Shown one piece after another: positions 13,462 through 20,467 of a DNA stretch of 40,771 nt; position 1 is the first letter of the stretch, and each line of letters begins with the position of its first letter. The stretch comes from a virus: positions 1 through 40,771 of the IMG/VR virus record IMGVR_UViG_3300005842_000027, one strand, 5' to 3'. The notes beneath the pieces were generated by a model. The model had not been told where the DNA came from. It made no database searches and saw only the letters and a list, made by a program, of their open reading frames with translations. A program made the translations under genes and the position numbers.

Positions 13462-13841
13462 TGCCCATCGACCCTTCCAACTACCCCGCCAACTGGCGCG
13501 GCTTCTCGCTCCACATCCGCCACGGCCGCGCCCGCGATCGCTGCGAATGCCGGGGCGAGTGCGGCACTGATCACGGCGGGCGATGCCGCGCTATCAACGG
13601 GCAGCGGAAGTTTTATACGGTGGGCGGGAGTGTGATCTTTTCAACGGTGTGGCTTTCGACCGGGCATCTGTGGAAAGACGCTTGTAGTTGTGAAGAGCGG
13701 TGCGCGATCGCGTCTCACGTGAAGGCGGTCTGTCAATTTTGCCATTTGAATTACGACAGACCCGCTCACCTGGTCAACGCGCGCCGGACGAGGCAGGCAC
13801 GAAAGGATGCGCGGCGTCCGCTGCTGGTGGGAGTAGAGTGA
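13461..13841 (+). CDS. HNH-endonuclease-like protein
   Basis: 126 residues from ATG 13461. CECRGECGTDHGGRC is followed by a beta hairpin, then STGHLWKDACSCEERCAIASHVKAVCQFCHLNYDRPAH and a basic RRTRQARK tail. This is the treble-clef arrangement of a widespread phage HNH-like family, with the H of GHLW and the late N/H residues as the catalytic candidates. The usual D/N-H pairing is not ideal, so cleavage activity is uncertain. It could nick phage or host DNA, or assist packaging. Confidence 0.72.
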   Translation: MPIDPSNYPANWRGFSLHIRHGRARDRCECRGECGTDHGGRCRAINGQRKFYTVGGSVIFSTVWLSTGHLWKDACSCEERCAIASHVKAVCQFCHLNYDRPAHLVNARRTRQARKDARRPLLVGVE

Positions 13842-13906
13842 TGGCTGAAGACGAAATTAGGGAGCTGAGGGATGGGATTCAGGAGAGAGATGGAAGGCGG
13901 GAGTGA
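13841..13906 (+). CDS. 21-residue acidic peptide
   Basis: ATG 13841 to TGA 13904-13906, sharing bases with the HNH-like stop and the next start. Sequence is charged and helical (EDEIRELRDGIQERDGRRE). Very short, but the stop/start overlaps fit the operon. Confidence 0.4.
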   Translation: MAEDEIRELRDGIQERDGRRE

Positions 13907-14127
13907 TGGCGGAAAAGATTGAACTCAGCGAACGCGACCGTAGCAGGTTCACAAACAAACTGCGCGCGTCTAGCGAAGCCGCGAACGACTGCATAGAGGC
14001 TCTCGAGGCCGAGGACGATGAAGCCTTCCTGCTGGCCTACCTGATTTACTCAATGATGTGTAGCTCGATGGACAGAGACATCAAGCCGATCACACTGCGA
14101 GCTATGGCGCCCAGGAAAGAGGTTTGA
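13903..14127 (+). CDS. small helical protein, last gene of the plus-strand operon
   Basis: 74 residues from GTG 13903 or 73 from ATG 13906. Acidic, helical (SSEAANDCIEALEAEDDEAFLLAYLIYSMM). No recognised family. It converges on the late minus-strand operon; the 73 bases between (14128-14200) show no clear terminator. Confidence 0.6.
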   Translation: MMAEKIELSERDRSRFTNKLRASSEAANDCIEALEAEDDEAFLLAYLIYSMMCSSMDRDIKPITLRAMAPRKEV

Positions 14128-14200
14128 GATGGCGGCACCCGGACGCGCGGAGACTTCAACGAAAGTAATCCTGCCCGCGCGCCAGGTGTCGCCTTACTGC

Positions 14201-14563
14201 TTAGGCCTGCTCGGGCAACAGCTCGTCAACGTTCTGCAGCGCCGTGCCTGCCTCGCTCACTGCACCACCCACCTCGAGAAGCTTGGACTTCAGCTCTTCG
14301 AGGGTGACGGTGGGGTTGTTGCCGATGAACGCAGTCAGATCAGATCCGATCTTTGCAATCTCCACTCCCTGCGCGCCGATAGCGGTTTTGATGTCCGATA
14401 CCTGCGAGGTCAACGCGTCAATGTCAGCTTGTGTTGGCATAGTCTTTTGAATCTCCCTTAAGGTTTGTTGTGTAAGGATCAGCCTGGTAGCGATTCTGGA
14501 CGTTACTACTTCGGCAAAGTCCAGTCGCTCGATGATGGAATCGAGTTTGTCACTGTCAGTCAT
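14201..14563 (-). CDS. coiled-coil protein, last gene of the late operon
   Basis: 120 residues, almost entirely heptad-like helix (IERLDFAEVVTSRIATRLIL; ALTSQVSDIKTAIGAQGVEI). An internal Met at residue 42 (MPTQADIDALTSQV) could be an alternative start. No signal peptide. Placed after the lysis genes. Similar small coiled-coil proteins accompany phage tail or lysis genes, but a role cannot be fixed. Confidence 0.65.
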   Translation of the reverse strand: MTDSDKLDSIIERLDFAEVVTSRIATRLILTQQTLREIQKTMPTQADIDALTSQVSDIKTAIGAQGVEIAKIGSDLTAFIGNNPTVTLEELKSKLLEVGGAVSEAGTALQNVDELLPEQA

Positions 14564-14571
14564 AGGGAAAT

Positions 14572-14661
14572 CTATTCGTTATTGTTGCCGCCGAGTGCGA
14601 CGAGCAGAATCCACCCGACGCAGAGCGCCAGGATCGCGATCGCGGCGATGTAGCAGATCAC
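14572..14661 (-). CDS. 29-residue single-span membrane peptide
   Basis: GTG 14661 to TAG 14572-14574. Nearly all hydrophobic (ICYIAAIAILALCVGWILLV), ending in GGNNNE. GTG overlaps the TGA of the preceding membrane protein (GTGA), the same arrangement used elsewhere in this operon. May assist lysis or simply be a membrane microprotein. Confidence 0.55.
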   Translation of the reverse strand: MICYIAAIAILALCVGWILLVALGGNNNE

Positions 14662-14822
14662 TGAAACGGATCCAGAGTTTCGGGTGTAGCGCGCAGCCAC
14701 GCGACGAAGAGCAGCAGGCCGACGCCGATGAGCAGCAGATGGATAACCGGGCCGCCCACGCCGGTGAGCCAGCCCGCAAGCCAGAGGATTGAAAGTACGA
14801 TGACCGCTATCCAGAGGAGCAT
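14658..14822 (-). CDS. small two-span membrane protein, DUF5670/Lmo0937-like
   Basis: 54 residues from ATG 14822; an upstream start (14849) would overlap the previous gene. LLWIAVIVLSILWLAGWL and HLLLIGVGLLLFVAWL are two membrane helices separated by a short GVGGPV turn, the pattern of the small Lmo0937/DUF5670 family. Lying in the lysis region, it could act as a holin-like or accessory membrane protein. Confidence 0.65.
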   Translation of the reverse strand: MLLWIAVIVLSILWLAGWLTGVGGPVIHLLLIGVGLLLFVAWLRATPETLDPFQ

Positions 14823-14826
14823 CGCA

Positions 14827-15525
14827 TCACTTCTTAATCGCGTAAGCAATCGCCACGACTACACCGCCGAGCGTCACCATCGCCATGCCCACCATCAAAA
14901 TAAGGCCAATCGCCGCGACGACATAGCCCCACATTTTAGTCGCGCCTTCGCCGGAACCCTGCGCGGTGTTCGAGCGGATGGAAAGCGACCGCACTTCACG
15001 GAGCGCCTCGGTCAGCGCCGGGTCAACAACCTGCTGCTTGCCCTTCCCTTCCGATTGCGCGAGCTCCACCGCGCTGAGTCTCTTGTTTACTTCGCCCATC
15101 GAATTCGCAAGCGACGTGGCCTGCGTTTGGGCGGTGGTCGCCACCTGAGCGCGAAGTGTTTCGGCCGTTGTGTTGGCGGTTGAACTTATCGTTGCGAGAG
15201 CGCTCAGAAACTGAGCGGTCATCTTCGACACGTCTTCGCGGTCTACCTGTCGAATCGAATTGAGCCGCGCGGATTCGGCGTCCCGAAGCAAGGTCTGAAA
15301 TCTCTCCCGAAGCTCGCCTGTTTCTTTCTGGTGCGATATCCTGGCTTCGTTGAGTTGCTGGGTAATGGAGTGGATCTTGTCCTGATGCACCGCCGCCGAC
15401 TCAGCGAGCGCCTTTACATTCTCTGTCGGATCTATGACCGCGCCGCCGAACGCATCAATGCCCATGCCGATGCGCCCGTAGCCATCCCTTTGTTTCGCTC
15501 TTCGTGTGCGGTTTTTATAGCTCAC
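14827..15525 (-). CDS. coiled-coil protein with C-terminal membrane anchor
   Basis: 232 residues. Basic N-terminus (KNRTRRAKQRDGYGR), long coiled coil at about 40-190, and a C-terminal hydrophobic segment from about 198 to 229 (WGYVVAAIGLILMVGMAMVT; GGVVVAIAYAI) long enough for one or two spans. Tail-anchored topology. ATGA overlap with the upstream lysis gene. Could be a lysis or membrane-associated structural factor. Confidence 0.65.
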   Translation of the reverse strand: MSYKNRTRRAKQRDGYGRIGMGIDAFGGAVIDPTENVKALAESAAVHQDKIHSITQQLNEARISHQKETGELRERFQTLLRDAESARLNSIRQVDREDVSKMTAQFLSALATISSTANTTAETLRAQVATTAQTQATSLANSMGEVNKRLSAVELAQSEGKGKQQVVDPALTEALREVRSLSIRSNTAQGSGEGATKMWGYVVAAIGLILMVGMAMVTLGGVVVAIAYAIKK

Positions 15526-15983
15526 TGCTTACTTCCCAGCACGAATCCCACGACCAGCGCGACACCTGCGAGTACCTGCCAAAACCTGGTTTTCAGATTC
15601 GCCGTCGCCAGTTGCTTCTCCGCCTGCGCCATCTGCTTGTCGTAGTTCGCGCGCAACTCTGAGACGAGCGCCTCGGCCTGCGTGCGTGCTACCGTCGCCG
15701 CTTCCCATTTGGCATTCGCCTTGAACAGCGCATCGACTTGTTCAGCCTGCGTTGAGTTGACGGCCTTCAACTCGGCAACTTGCTTCTGGAGCAGCACCTC
15801 TTTCTCTCGAGCGAACTTCAGCTCGAGGACGGCGGACCTGCATTCCTCCAGGATAACTTTCTGTTGGGCGCTACTCTGGACAGACGGCTTTTGCGAAGCC
15901 TGCCGCGCGTAGCTCGAGACAGAGCCGCCGAAGGCAATCGTCAGGAGTAGCACAGTCGCCAAGATCCGATTTAGCTTGTTCAT
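15522..15983 (-). CDS. secreted coiled-coil protein, spanin-like without lipobox
   Basis: 153 residues from ATG 15983. Signal peptide (NKLNRILATVLLLTIAFGGS, likely cut after SYA), a long coiled coil (about 40-125), then a C-terminal membrane span (VLAGVALVVGFVLG). Its first 113 bases overlap the end of the i-spanin-like gene in another frame, the Rz/Rz1 arrangement, but no lipobox Cys is present, so it is not an ordinary o-spanin. A membrane-spanning unimolecular spanin analogue is possible. Confidence 0.55.
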   Translation of the reverse strand: MNKLNRILATVLLLTIAFGGSVSSYARQASQKPSVQSSAQQKVILEECRSAVLELKFAREKEVLLQKQVAELKAVNSTQAEQVDALFKANAKWEAATVARTQAEALVSELRANYDKQMAQAEKQLATANLKTRFWQVLAGVALVVGFVLGSKQ

Positions 15984-16281
15984 AATTTGTTCCCGCCTGC
16001 TCGATCTTCGCTCCCAGCGCCGCCACGTTGCGATTACCCTGCTCGACTGCAGCAACCAGCGCCTGAGCCTTCATCGCCTCCTCACGCGCGGCCAGTTCAC
16101 TGGCGTGTGCGACTCCCAGCTGCTGCTGGTACTGATCGACGATGCGCGCGTTGTCGGCTTTCAGGGACGTGAGTTTTGCGGCGTGATACTTGCCCGCGCC
16201 CCAGAGGGACACGAAGAGAACGCAGAGGATCCCGGCGGCAATCCACGCGCGGCGCGGTGTGATGAGTTCTGGGATAGTCAT
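15871..16281 (-). CDS. i-spanin (Rz)-like protein
   Basis: 136 residues from ATG 16281 (ATGA overlap with the methyltransferase stop). N-terminal membrane anchor (AWIAAGILCVLFVSLWGAG at about 11-29), then a coiled coil (KADNARIVDQYQQQLGVAH...), and a Cys-rich C-terminus CATPDDCLRRLCLELRAAG as in Rz-like proteins. Expected to span the periplasm and fuse membranes at lysis of a Gram-negative-type host. Confidence 0.68.
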   Translation of the reverse strand: MTIPELITPRRAWIAAGILCVLFVSLWGAGKYHAAKLTSLKADNARIVDQYQQQLGVAHASELAAREEAMKAQALVAAVEQGNRNVAALGAKIEQAGTNYEQAKSDLGDCATPDDCLRRLCLELRAAGFAKAVCPE

Positions 16282-16832
16282 GCTGCCCTCGCTCGTGCGA
16301 TCTTCAGGCGCACGTCGGATCTGACCTCGTTGCCCCACACATGCCAGCCGGGCCGCGATTGCCGTGCGAATAGTTCAAGCCGTCGCTCGTCTGAAATGCT
16401 TTCAATCAATTCGTAACTGCCGGGCGGCTTGCGCGAATGATTGCCGGGCGTGTTCTGCGGCCAGTGGTAGACATTGGGAACGTATCGCGCCGCGTTGAAT
16501 TGACACTTACCCTTGTAGCCGAACAGCAGATGCTCAGTCCGGTGGATGAAGTAGTTGCCGATTCCCGATTGCTTCACCCATGTTATCGGAGCGAGAAACT
16601 TAAAGCCCCATGCGTCTATCACGTCGAAGCCGTCGCGCAGGAATCTGTTCGTCACCCACAGCCACAGATGGCAGCCGGTTTCAGCGAGCTCGCCAACCGG
16701 CATGGCTTTGATCTGATCCACGGTGAGTGTCGGATAGGGCAACGAGGTCGGTCTGTGCTGCTTGGTTTTCAGATACGCGTTGCTCATCTGCTGCGGCCAC
16801 GGCGGGTCAGCCAGAATGGTTCGGTAGATCAC
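16278..16832 (-). CDS. MT-A70 family DNA adenine methyltransferase
   Basis: 184 residues. ADPPW at 8-12 is the catalytic DPPW motif of MT-A70-type N6-adenine methyltransferases; GCHLWLWVTNRFL, the AWGFKFLAPITWVK segment and HLLFGYKG complete the family pattern. It likely methylates phage DNA and protects it from host restriction. Unusual place: inside the lysis block, coupled by ATGA to the holin-like gene above and the spanin-like gene below, so expression would be late. Confidence 0.88.
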   Translation of the reverse strand: MIYRTILADPPWPQQMSNAYLKTKQHRPTSLPYPTLTVDQIKAMPVGELAETGCHLWLWVTNRFLRDGFDVIDAWGFKFLAPITWVKQSGIGNYFIHRTEHLLFGYKGKCQFNAARYVPNVYHWPQNTPGNHSRKPPGSYELIESISDERRLELFARQSRPGWHVWGNEVRSDVRLKIARARAA

Positions 16833-17134
16833 TCGTCCGTCTCCGGAGCGGCCGCCGGCGCGGACTCACTCACCTTGCTTTCAGTCGCGCTCCCTTTCGG
16901 CGTCGTCACTTTCCGGGTCTCAACAATCGAGGTCACTTTCTCGAACGCTGCCTTGCCGATGTTGCCCGCGACGAGTCCCAGAATCAGCGCGCCGAGCCCC
17001 AGGGGCACGTCCTGCATCGCGCCGAGCTTCAGACTCAGGTATGTCCACACGCCCATCACCAGTGCGATGGGGATGAGCAGCGCAAGCCGCATCGACGATG
17101 GCTTGCCGTAATGATCGAGAAAGAATTTCTTCAT
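16829..17134 (-). CDS. holin-like two-span membrane protein
   Basis: 101 residues: FFLDHYGKPSSMR, then two hydrophobic spans (LALLIPIALVMGVWTYLSL and LGLGALILGLVAGNIG), then a polar tail. Size, topology and place ahead of spanin-like genes fit a class II holin. Coupled by ATGA on both sides. No endolysin was recognised next to it. Confidence 0.6.
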   Translation of the reverse strand: MKKFFLDHYGKPSSMRLALLIPIALVMGVWTYLSLKLGAMQDVPLGLGALILGLVAGNIGKAAFEKVTSIVETRKVTTPKGSATESKVSESAPAAAPETDE

Positions 17135-17613
17135 ACGCGCACCGGATCGGACTGGCGGGAACTTCGAAGAGTACGGATAAGGGCTTTGAGTTTCGATTCG
17201 CCCGGCGGCAGATCGTCGCAGGCGGCGAAGTATGCTGAGATAACCTGAAGTTCAAACCACACGGCGCGCGGTGGTAATAGGTCGAATGGGAGAATGATCA
17301 GACAAGTCAGGAACAGAAACACACGGGAGGCCCGATCATTTAACTTTAGTGGATTCATCGTTGGCTCGGCTGCGGTTGTGGTGTGATGCCAGAACGAACG
17401 AAGGAAGCGCAAGAACAGAAAGAACACGACTAGGATGGCTAACCCGCTCCATTGCCCCTGTGCAGACCTGACGCGCACAAAGTCGAGTACCGCGAGCAGC
17501 GCACTCCACCGCTCCCACGTCGCCGAGGTCAGCCCGACAGTCCGCTGAGTCCAATGGCTGAACCTCTCGAACCTGTCGAGCAGCCATTCGTCGAGACGGA
17601 TGATCAGTTTCAT
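17131..17613 (-). CDS. membrane protein, unknown function
   Basis: 160 residues from ATG 17613, chosen for its ATGA overlap with the 45-residue upstream gene; the frame is open to 17814 but that part is Arg-rich shadow sequence. Two membrane segments (GLAILVVFFLFLRFL and RVFLFLTCLIILPFDLL). Part of the lysis/membrane block. Confidence 0.6.
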   Translation of the reverse strand: MKLIIRLDEWLLDRFERFSHWTQRTVGLTSATWERWSALLAVLDFVRVRSAQGQWSGLAILVVFFLFLRFLRSFWHHTTTAAEPTMNPLKLNDRASRVFLFLTCLIILPFDLLPPRAVWFELQVISAYFAACDDLPPGESKLKALIRTLRSSRQSDPVRV

Positions 17614-17747
17614 AGGCCGATTATCTCCGCAGCACGACGCACGAGCGAACGCCCGACGAGCCACACGCACGGGAAGGCCAGCACGAGCGCGATGCCTGCA
17701 AGAAAGCCAACACACACGCCGACGGCGAGCCAGAACACGTCGCTCAC
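17610..17747 (-). CDS. 45-residue single-span membrane protein
   Basis: GTG 17747 to TGA 17610-17612. One membrane helix with basic C-terminal end (FWLAVGVCVGFLAGIALVLA, then WLVGRSLVRRAAEIIGL). GTG overlaps the upstream TGA (GTGA) and its stop overlaps the next ATG (ATGA), so it is knitted into the operon. Confidence 0.6.
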   Translation of the reverse strand: MSDVFWLAVGVCVGFLAGIALVLAFPCVWLVGRSLVRRAAEIIGL

Positions 17748-17962
17748 AGCGCCACTCTCGATAGCTTGTGATGGCCGATGCGGAGTGACGGCGTGCGCCC
17801 GGCTTCAATCTCACGCCTCTGCCGCTCGGCGACTACATCCAGGTAGACGCTTGCGACCGCGTAGCCGGCGGAGTCGAGCAGGTCGATGGCGTGCACGGCA
17901 ATGGTATCGTTTGGGAAGTGGAGCTCGAGAAGCTGCTCGATTATTTGTTCGCGTTCAGTCAA
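17744..17962 (-). CDS. small helical protein, unknown
   Basis: 72 residues, helical (TEREQIIEQLLELHFPNDTI; AERQRREIEAGRTPSLR), soluble. It separates the fibre-like gene from the membrane/lysis genes. Function unknown. Confidence 0.6.
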   Translation of the reverse strand: MTEREQIIEQLLELHFPNDTIAVHAIDLLDSAGYAVASVYLDVVAERQRREIEAGRTPSLRIGHHKLSRVAL

Positions 17963-17973
17963 AGCGAAATCAT

Positions 17974-19950
17974 CTACGTGAACTCTTCGTCGAAACTGCC
18001 GGAGGGCCCATCCGAATCGCTGCGGATGAACTCCCGGGGATAGTGCGGATTGTCAGGCGGGAAGCGGTCGCCGGAGTATGTAAACCGATGCGTCGGGGAA
18101 TCGTATGCAGCGTCGGTAACTATCGCCGCGGCGCGTCCGGTCGAATCAGTCTTTCGCCAGACGTAGCGTTTGACTCCGTTCACGCTGACCGCTGCGACGA
18201 GCGATCCCGCCGGCGTGTTTGATTGAGTGACTGTCAGCTTGCCGTTTGCTGACCACCACTGACCCCAGCTGAGAAACCCGGAACGAGAGACACCTTCCGG
18301 ATTGTTGTACGGGTAGACCGGGAAAGTCTTATCAAAACTACCGTCTGCTGTCTCCGCGTAGTCTTCGAGCTCACCCCGGGCCGTGTCGTATCCCTCACCC
18401 GGAATGAAGTAGTCGGTGTAACCGGCGCTCGCCTCCGCCCACATCGCCAGGGCCCGTAGCGTATCGGCATTCTCAGTGTCAGGCAGAACAATCAGACTCT
18501 CGTAATGGCTGGTCTCAAGGGCGCCGTTCACCGCCTCGGTCGGGCCGAAGTCAGTCGACAGCGTAAGGTCGACTTCATTAGCCAGGTGGAGCTCGGCGAA
18601 CGTTATAGCGGACTGGGAGAACTCGGCGCCCTCAGCCGGGAACACTGGTCTAATCAGTGCCTGTTTGAAGCCGGTCAGCGAGAAGTGTTTCATTAACTGC
18701 CCGGTCTGGCCGAGGTCATCGCGGGGCGTGTACGCCGCGAAGTCTTCTCCGATGTTGGTTGTCTCGGGTTCCGGCGCGGTCTCCTGGTCGACCGTTATGA
18801 CTTCGAAGCCATCCGCGCCCGCGTCGACCCGCACACCGGGATCGTCGAGCACGTAACAACCAATAACTTCATAGCGCCAACCGTTTCCATCCTCATCCAC
18901 GTGATCCCCGGTAAACGGATCGTATGTTTCAACGGAGTAAGTGCTGGTGTGAACAGTCGGCAGAGGGTCATAGAATCCAGGTTCGGGCCAGGTTGCTCCC
19001 GGATACGGCGGCGTTCCGCCGTCAACCGTAGTAGGAGCATCGCAACGATGAGACAGTTGTACCGGTTCTGGCGCGGTAGGCTGCGGCGGAGAAGTGGGCG
19101 GCCACGGATGCGGGAAATAGCCTCCATCATCTACAGGCGGACCGAACCAGTTAAACTCGGCCGGCCTCATAACGTCCCCTTCCAGGTTCCCCTCACCGCT
19201 ATACCTCGGCGTCGGATGCGCCGGACTTTCCCACCAGAAGACATTCCACCCGTCCCACTCAATCGTGAAGTGCCACCACTGGGGCGCAAGCATGATGTAG
19301 ACATCCTGGTTGAACTTCGTCCCCGCTTTGATCTTCGGAAGCGTTGTCTCTTCAGCGTCGAACGCCGGGTCGGTCGTGACTTTGAAGTTCACCGTGTCCG
19401 CAACCGCAAACGACTCGAAGTAGACGCTCGTCGAGTCAACCGCCAGGTCGTACTGCCCAGGCAGATCTGCGGGCACCAGAACGCCAGGCTGCCAGTAGTC
19501 GACCGCGTAGCCGATGACCGGGGCGGGCGATAGGCGGTCCTCTACCGGCCCGTAGTCGGGTAGTTGCTGGTAGCCGAACTCTTCAGCCGCTTCGAAATCC
19601 AGCGCGGCTCTTGCGAGTGCAATGTCCTCTCTGGCTGCCCCGTCATCAGGCAGCACGAGCGAATCGAAACTTGCTGCGCGTGTAGTTGCCGACGGTCTGC
19701 CCTTCCACCTGTCGGTTGCTCCAAGCGGATAGGAATGCATCCGCGTGATTACATCTTCGGGATCCTTGGAATCGAGCCCGATGGTCACGCCGTAGGAGAG
19801 CGGCGGATCCTGTGTTTCTGCTTTCGGACGGGGCAGCGGCCAGCGTGACGGGATGCTGCGATAGTCGGTATCGCCCGGGTCGGTGCTACGGAAGCGGACC
19901 GTGACCTGAGTCCACAGGTTCTCTATATTGTCGCCTGCTTCCGGCATCAC
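17974..19950 (-). CDS. large tail-tip or receptor-binding structural protein
   Basis: 658 residues, rich in Pro, Trp, Tyr and acidic residues, with an almost all-beta look and repeated aromatic stretches (WWHFTIEWDGWNVFWW; FGPPVDDGGYFPHPWPP). No enzymatic motif seen. Located after the tail hub and before lysis genes, where receptor-binding proteins usually lie. The final third (GKLTVTQSNTPAGSLVAAV) resembles a carbohydrate- or fibre-type beta domain. Specific family not recognised. Confidence 0.6.
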   Translation of the reverse strand: MMPEAGDNIENLWTQVTVRFRSTDPGDTDYRSIPSRWPLPRPKAETQDPPLSYGVTIGLDSKDPEDVITRMHSYPLGATDRWKGRPSATTRAASFDSLVLPDDGAAREDIALARAALDFEAAEEFGYQQLPDYGPVEDRLSPAPVIGYAVDYWQPGVLVPADLPGQYDLAVDSTSVYFESFAVADTVNFKVTTDPAFDAEETTLPKIKAGTKFNQDVYIMLAPQWWHFTIEWDGWNVFWWESPAHPTPRYSGEGNLEGDVMRPAEFNWFGPPVDDGGYFPHPWPPTSPPQPTAPEPVQLSHRCDAPTTVDGGTPPYPGATWPEPGFYDPLPTVHTSTYSVETYDPFTGDHVDEDGNGWRYEVIGCYVLDDPGVRVDAGADGFEVITVDQETAPEPETTNIGEDFAAYTPRDDLGQTGQLMKHFSLTGFKQALIRPVFPAEGAEFSQSAITFAELHLANEVDLTLSTDFGPTEAVNGALETSHYESLIVLPDTENADTLRALAMWAEASAGYTDYFIPGEGYDTARGELEDYAETADGSFDKTFPVYPYNNPEGVSRSGFLSWGQWWSANGKLTVTQSNTPAGSLVAAVSVNGVKRYVWRKTDSTGRAAAIVTDAAYDSPTHRFTYSGDRFPPDNPHYPREFIRSDSDGPSGSFDEEFT

Positions 19951-20315
19951 GCACCTACTCTGTCGAGGAAATAAAGCAACGCTTCATTTGACTCAAGCAC
20001 GCTGTCCTCGTCTCTCGGGTCTGTCGCGCTGACTCCCCAGGTATCCCCGCCATGGTCGGTTGGATTCTTCGAGACTCCGATAACCGCGCGCCCGAAAGTT
20101 TGGTCATCCGGATGCACGGGTTCGGTCCAGGTGCCATTAGCGTAGCGATACAGGGTGGAGATATCGGCCACCGTAACTCTGCACTGGGCGTCGGTGTAGC
20201 GGTCGCCGGGCAGCTCGGGCCCGCCGCCGGGTTTCTTTTCGTCGGGCTTGGCGGGTGGCTTCTCTTTCGACTTCGGGCGCCTGCGGGCGGAGATTGTTAT
20301 GCGGGTCTTACTCAC
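19947..20315 (-). CDS. tail-tip region hypothetical protein
   Basis: 122 residues if started at GTG 20315, near AGAAG; the frame is open to 20408. Basic, Pro/Lys-rich first 40 residues (RRRPKSKEKPPAKPDEKKP), then a compact domain (DAQCRVTVADISTLYRYANG ... ALLYFLDRVGA). ATGA overlap with the large fibre-like gene suggests a partner or adaptor of it. The 20316-20467 stretch holds only a possible 27-residue frame. Confidence 0.55.
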   Translation of the reverse strand: MSKTRITISARRRPKSKEKPPAKPDEKKPGGGPELPGDRYTDAQCRVTVADISTLYRYANGTWTEPVHPDDQTFGRAVIGVSKNPTDHGGDTWGVSATDPRDEDSVLESNEALLYFLDRVGA

Positions 20316-20467
20316 CGGACTTCTTCTGCGGTCACTTGCGCCCCATGATGCCGACGCCCCAAACCCAACGAACACACCGCAGAAACGATCGCCATCGCGA
20401 CCAGCCAAAGTGATGACGCGCTACGCTGTAATGCGTTGGTGTGTGCGCGAGCAGACTAAGTCGGGTT

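Noticed and set aside
18901-19533. 210-codon plus-strand frame inside the large tail-tip gene
   Set aside because: Arg-rich translation without any domain; shadow of the minus-strand gene.
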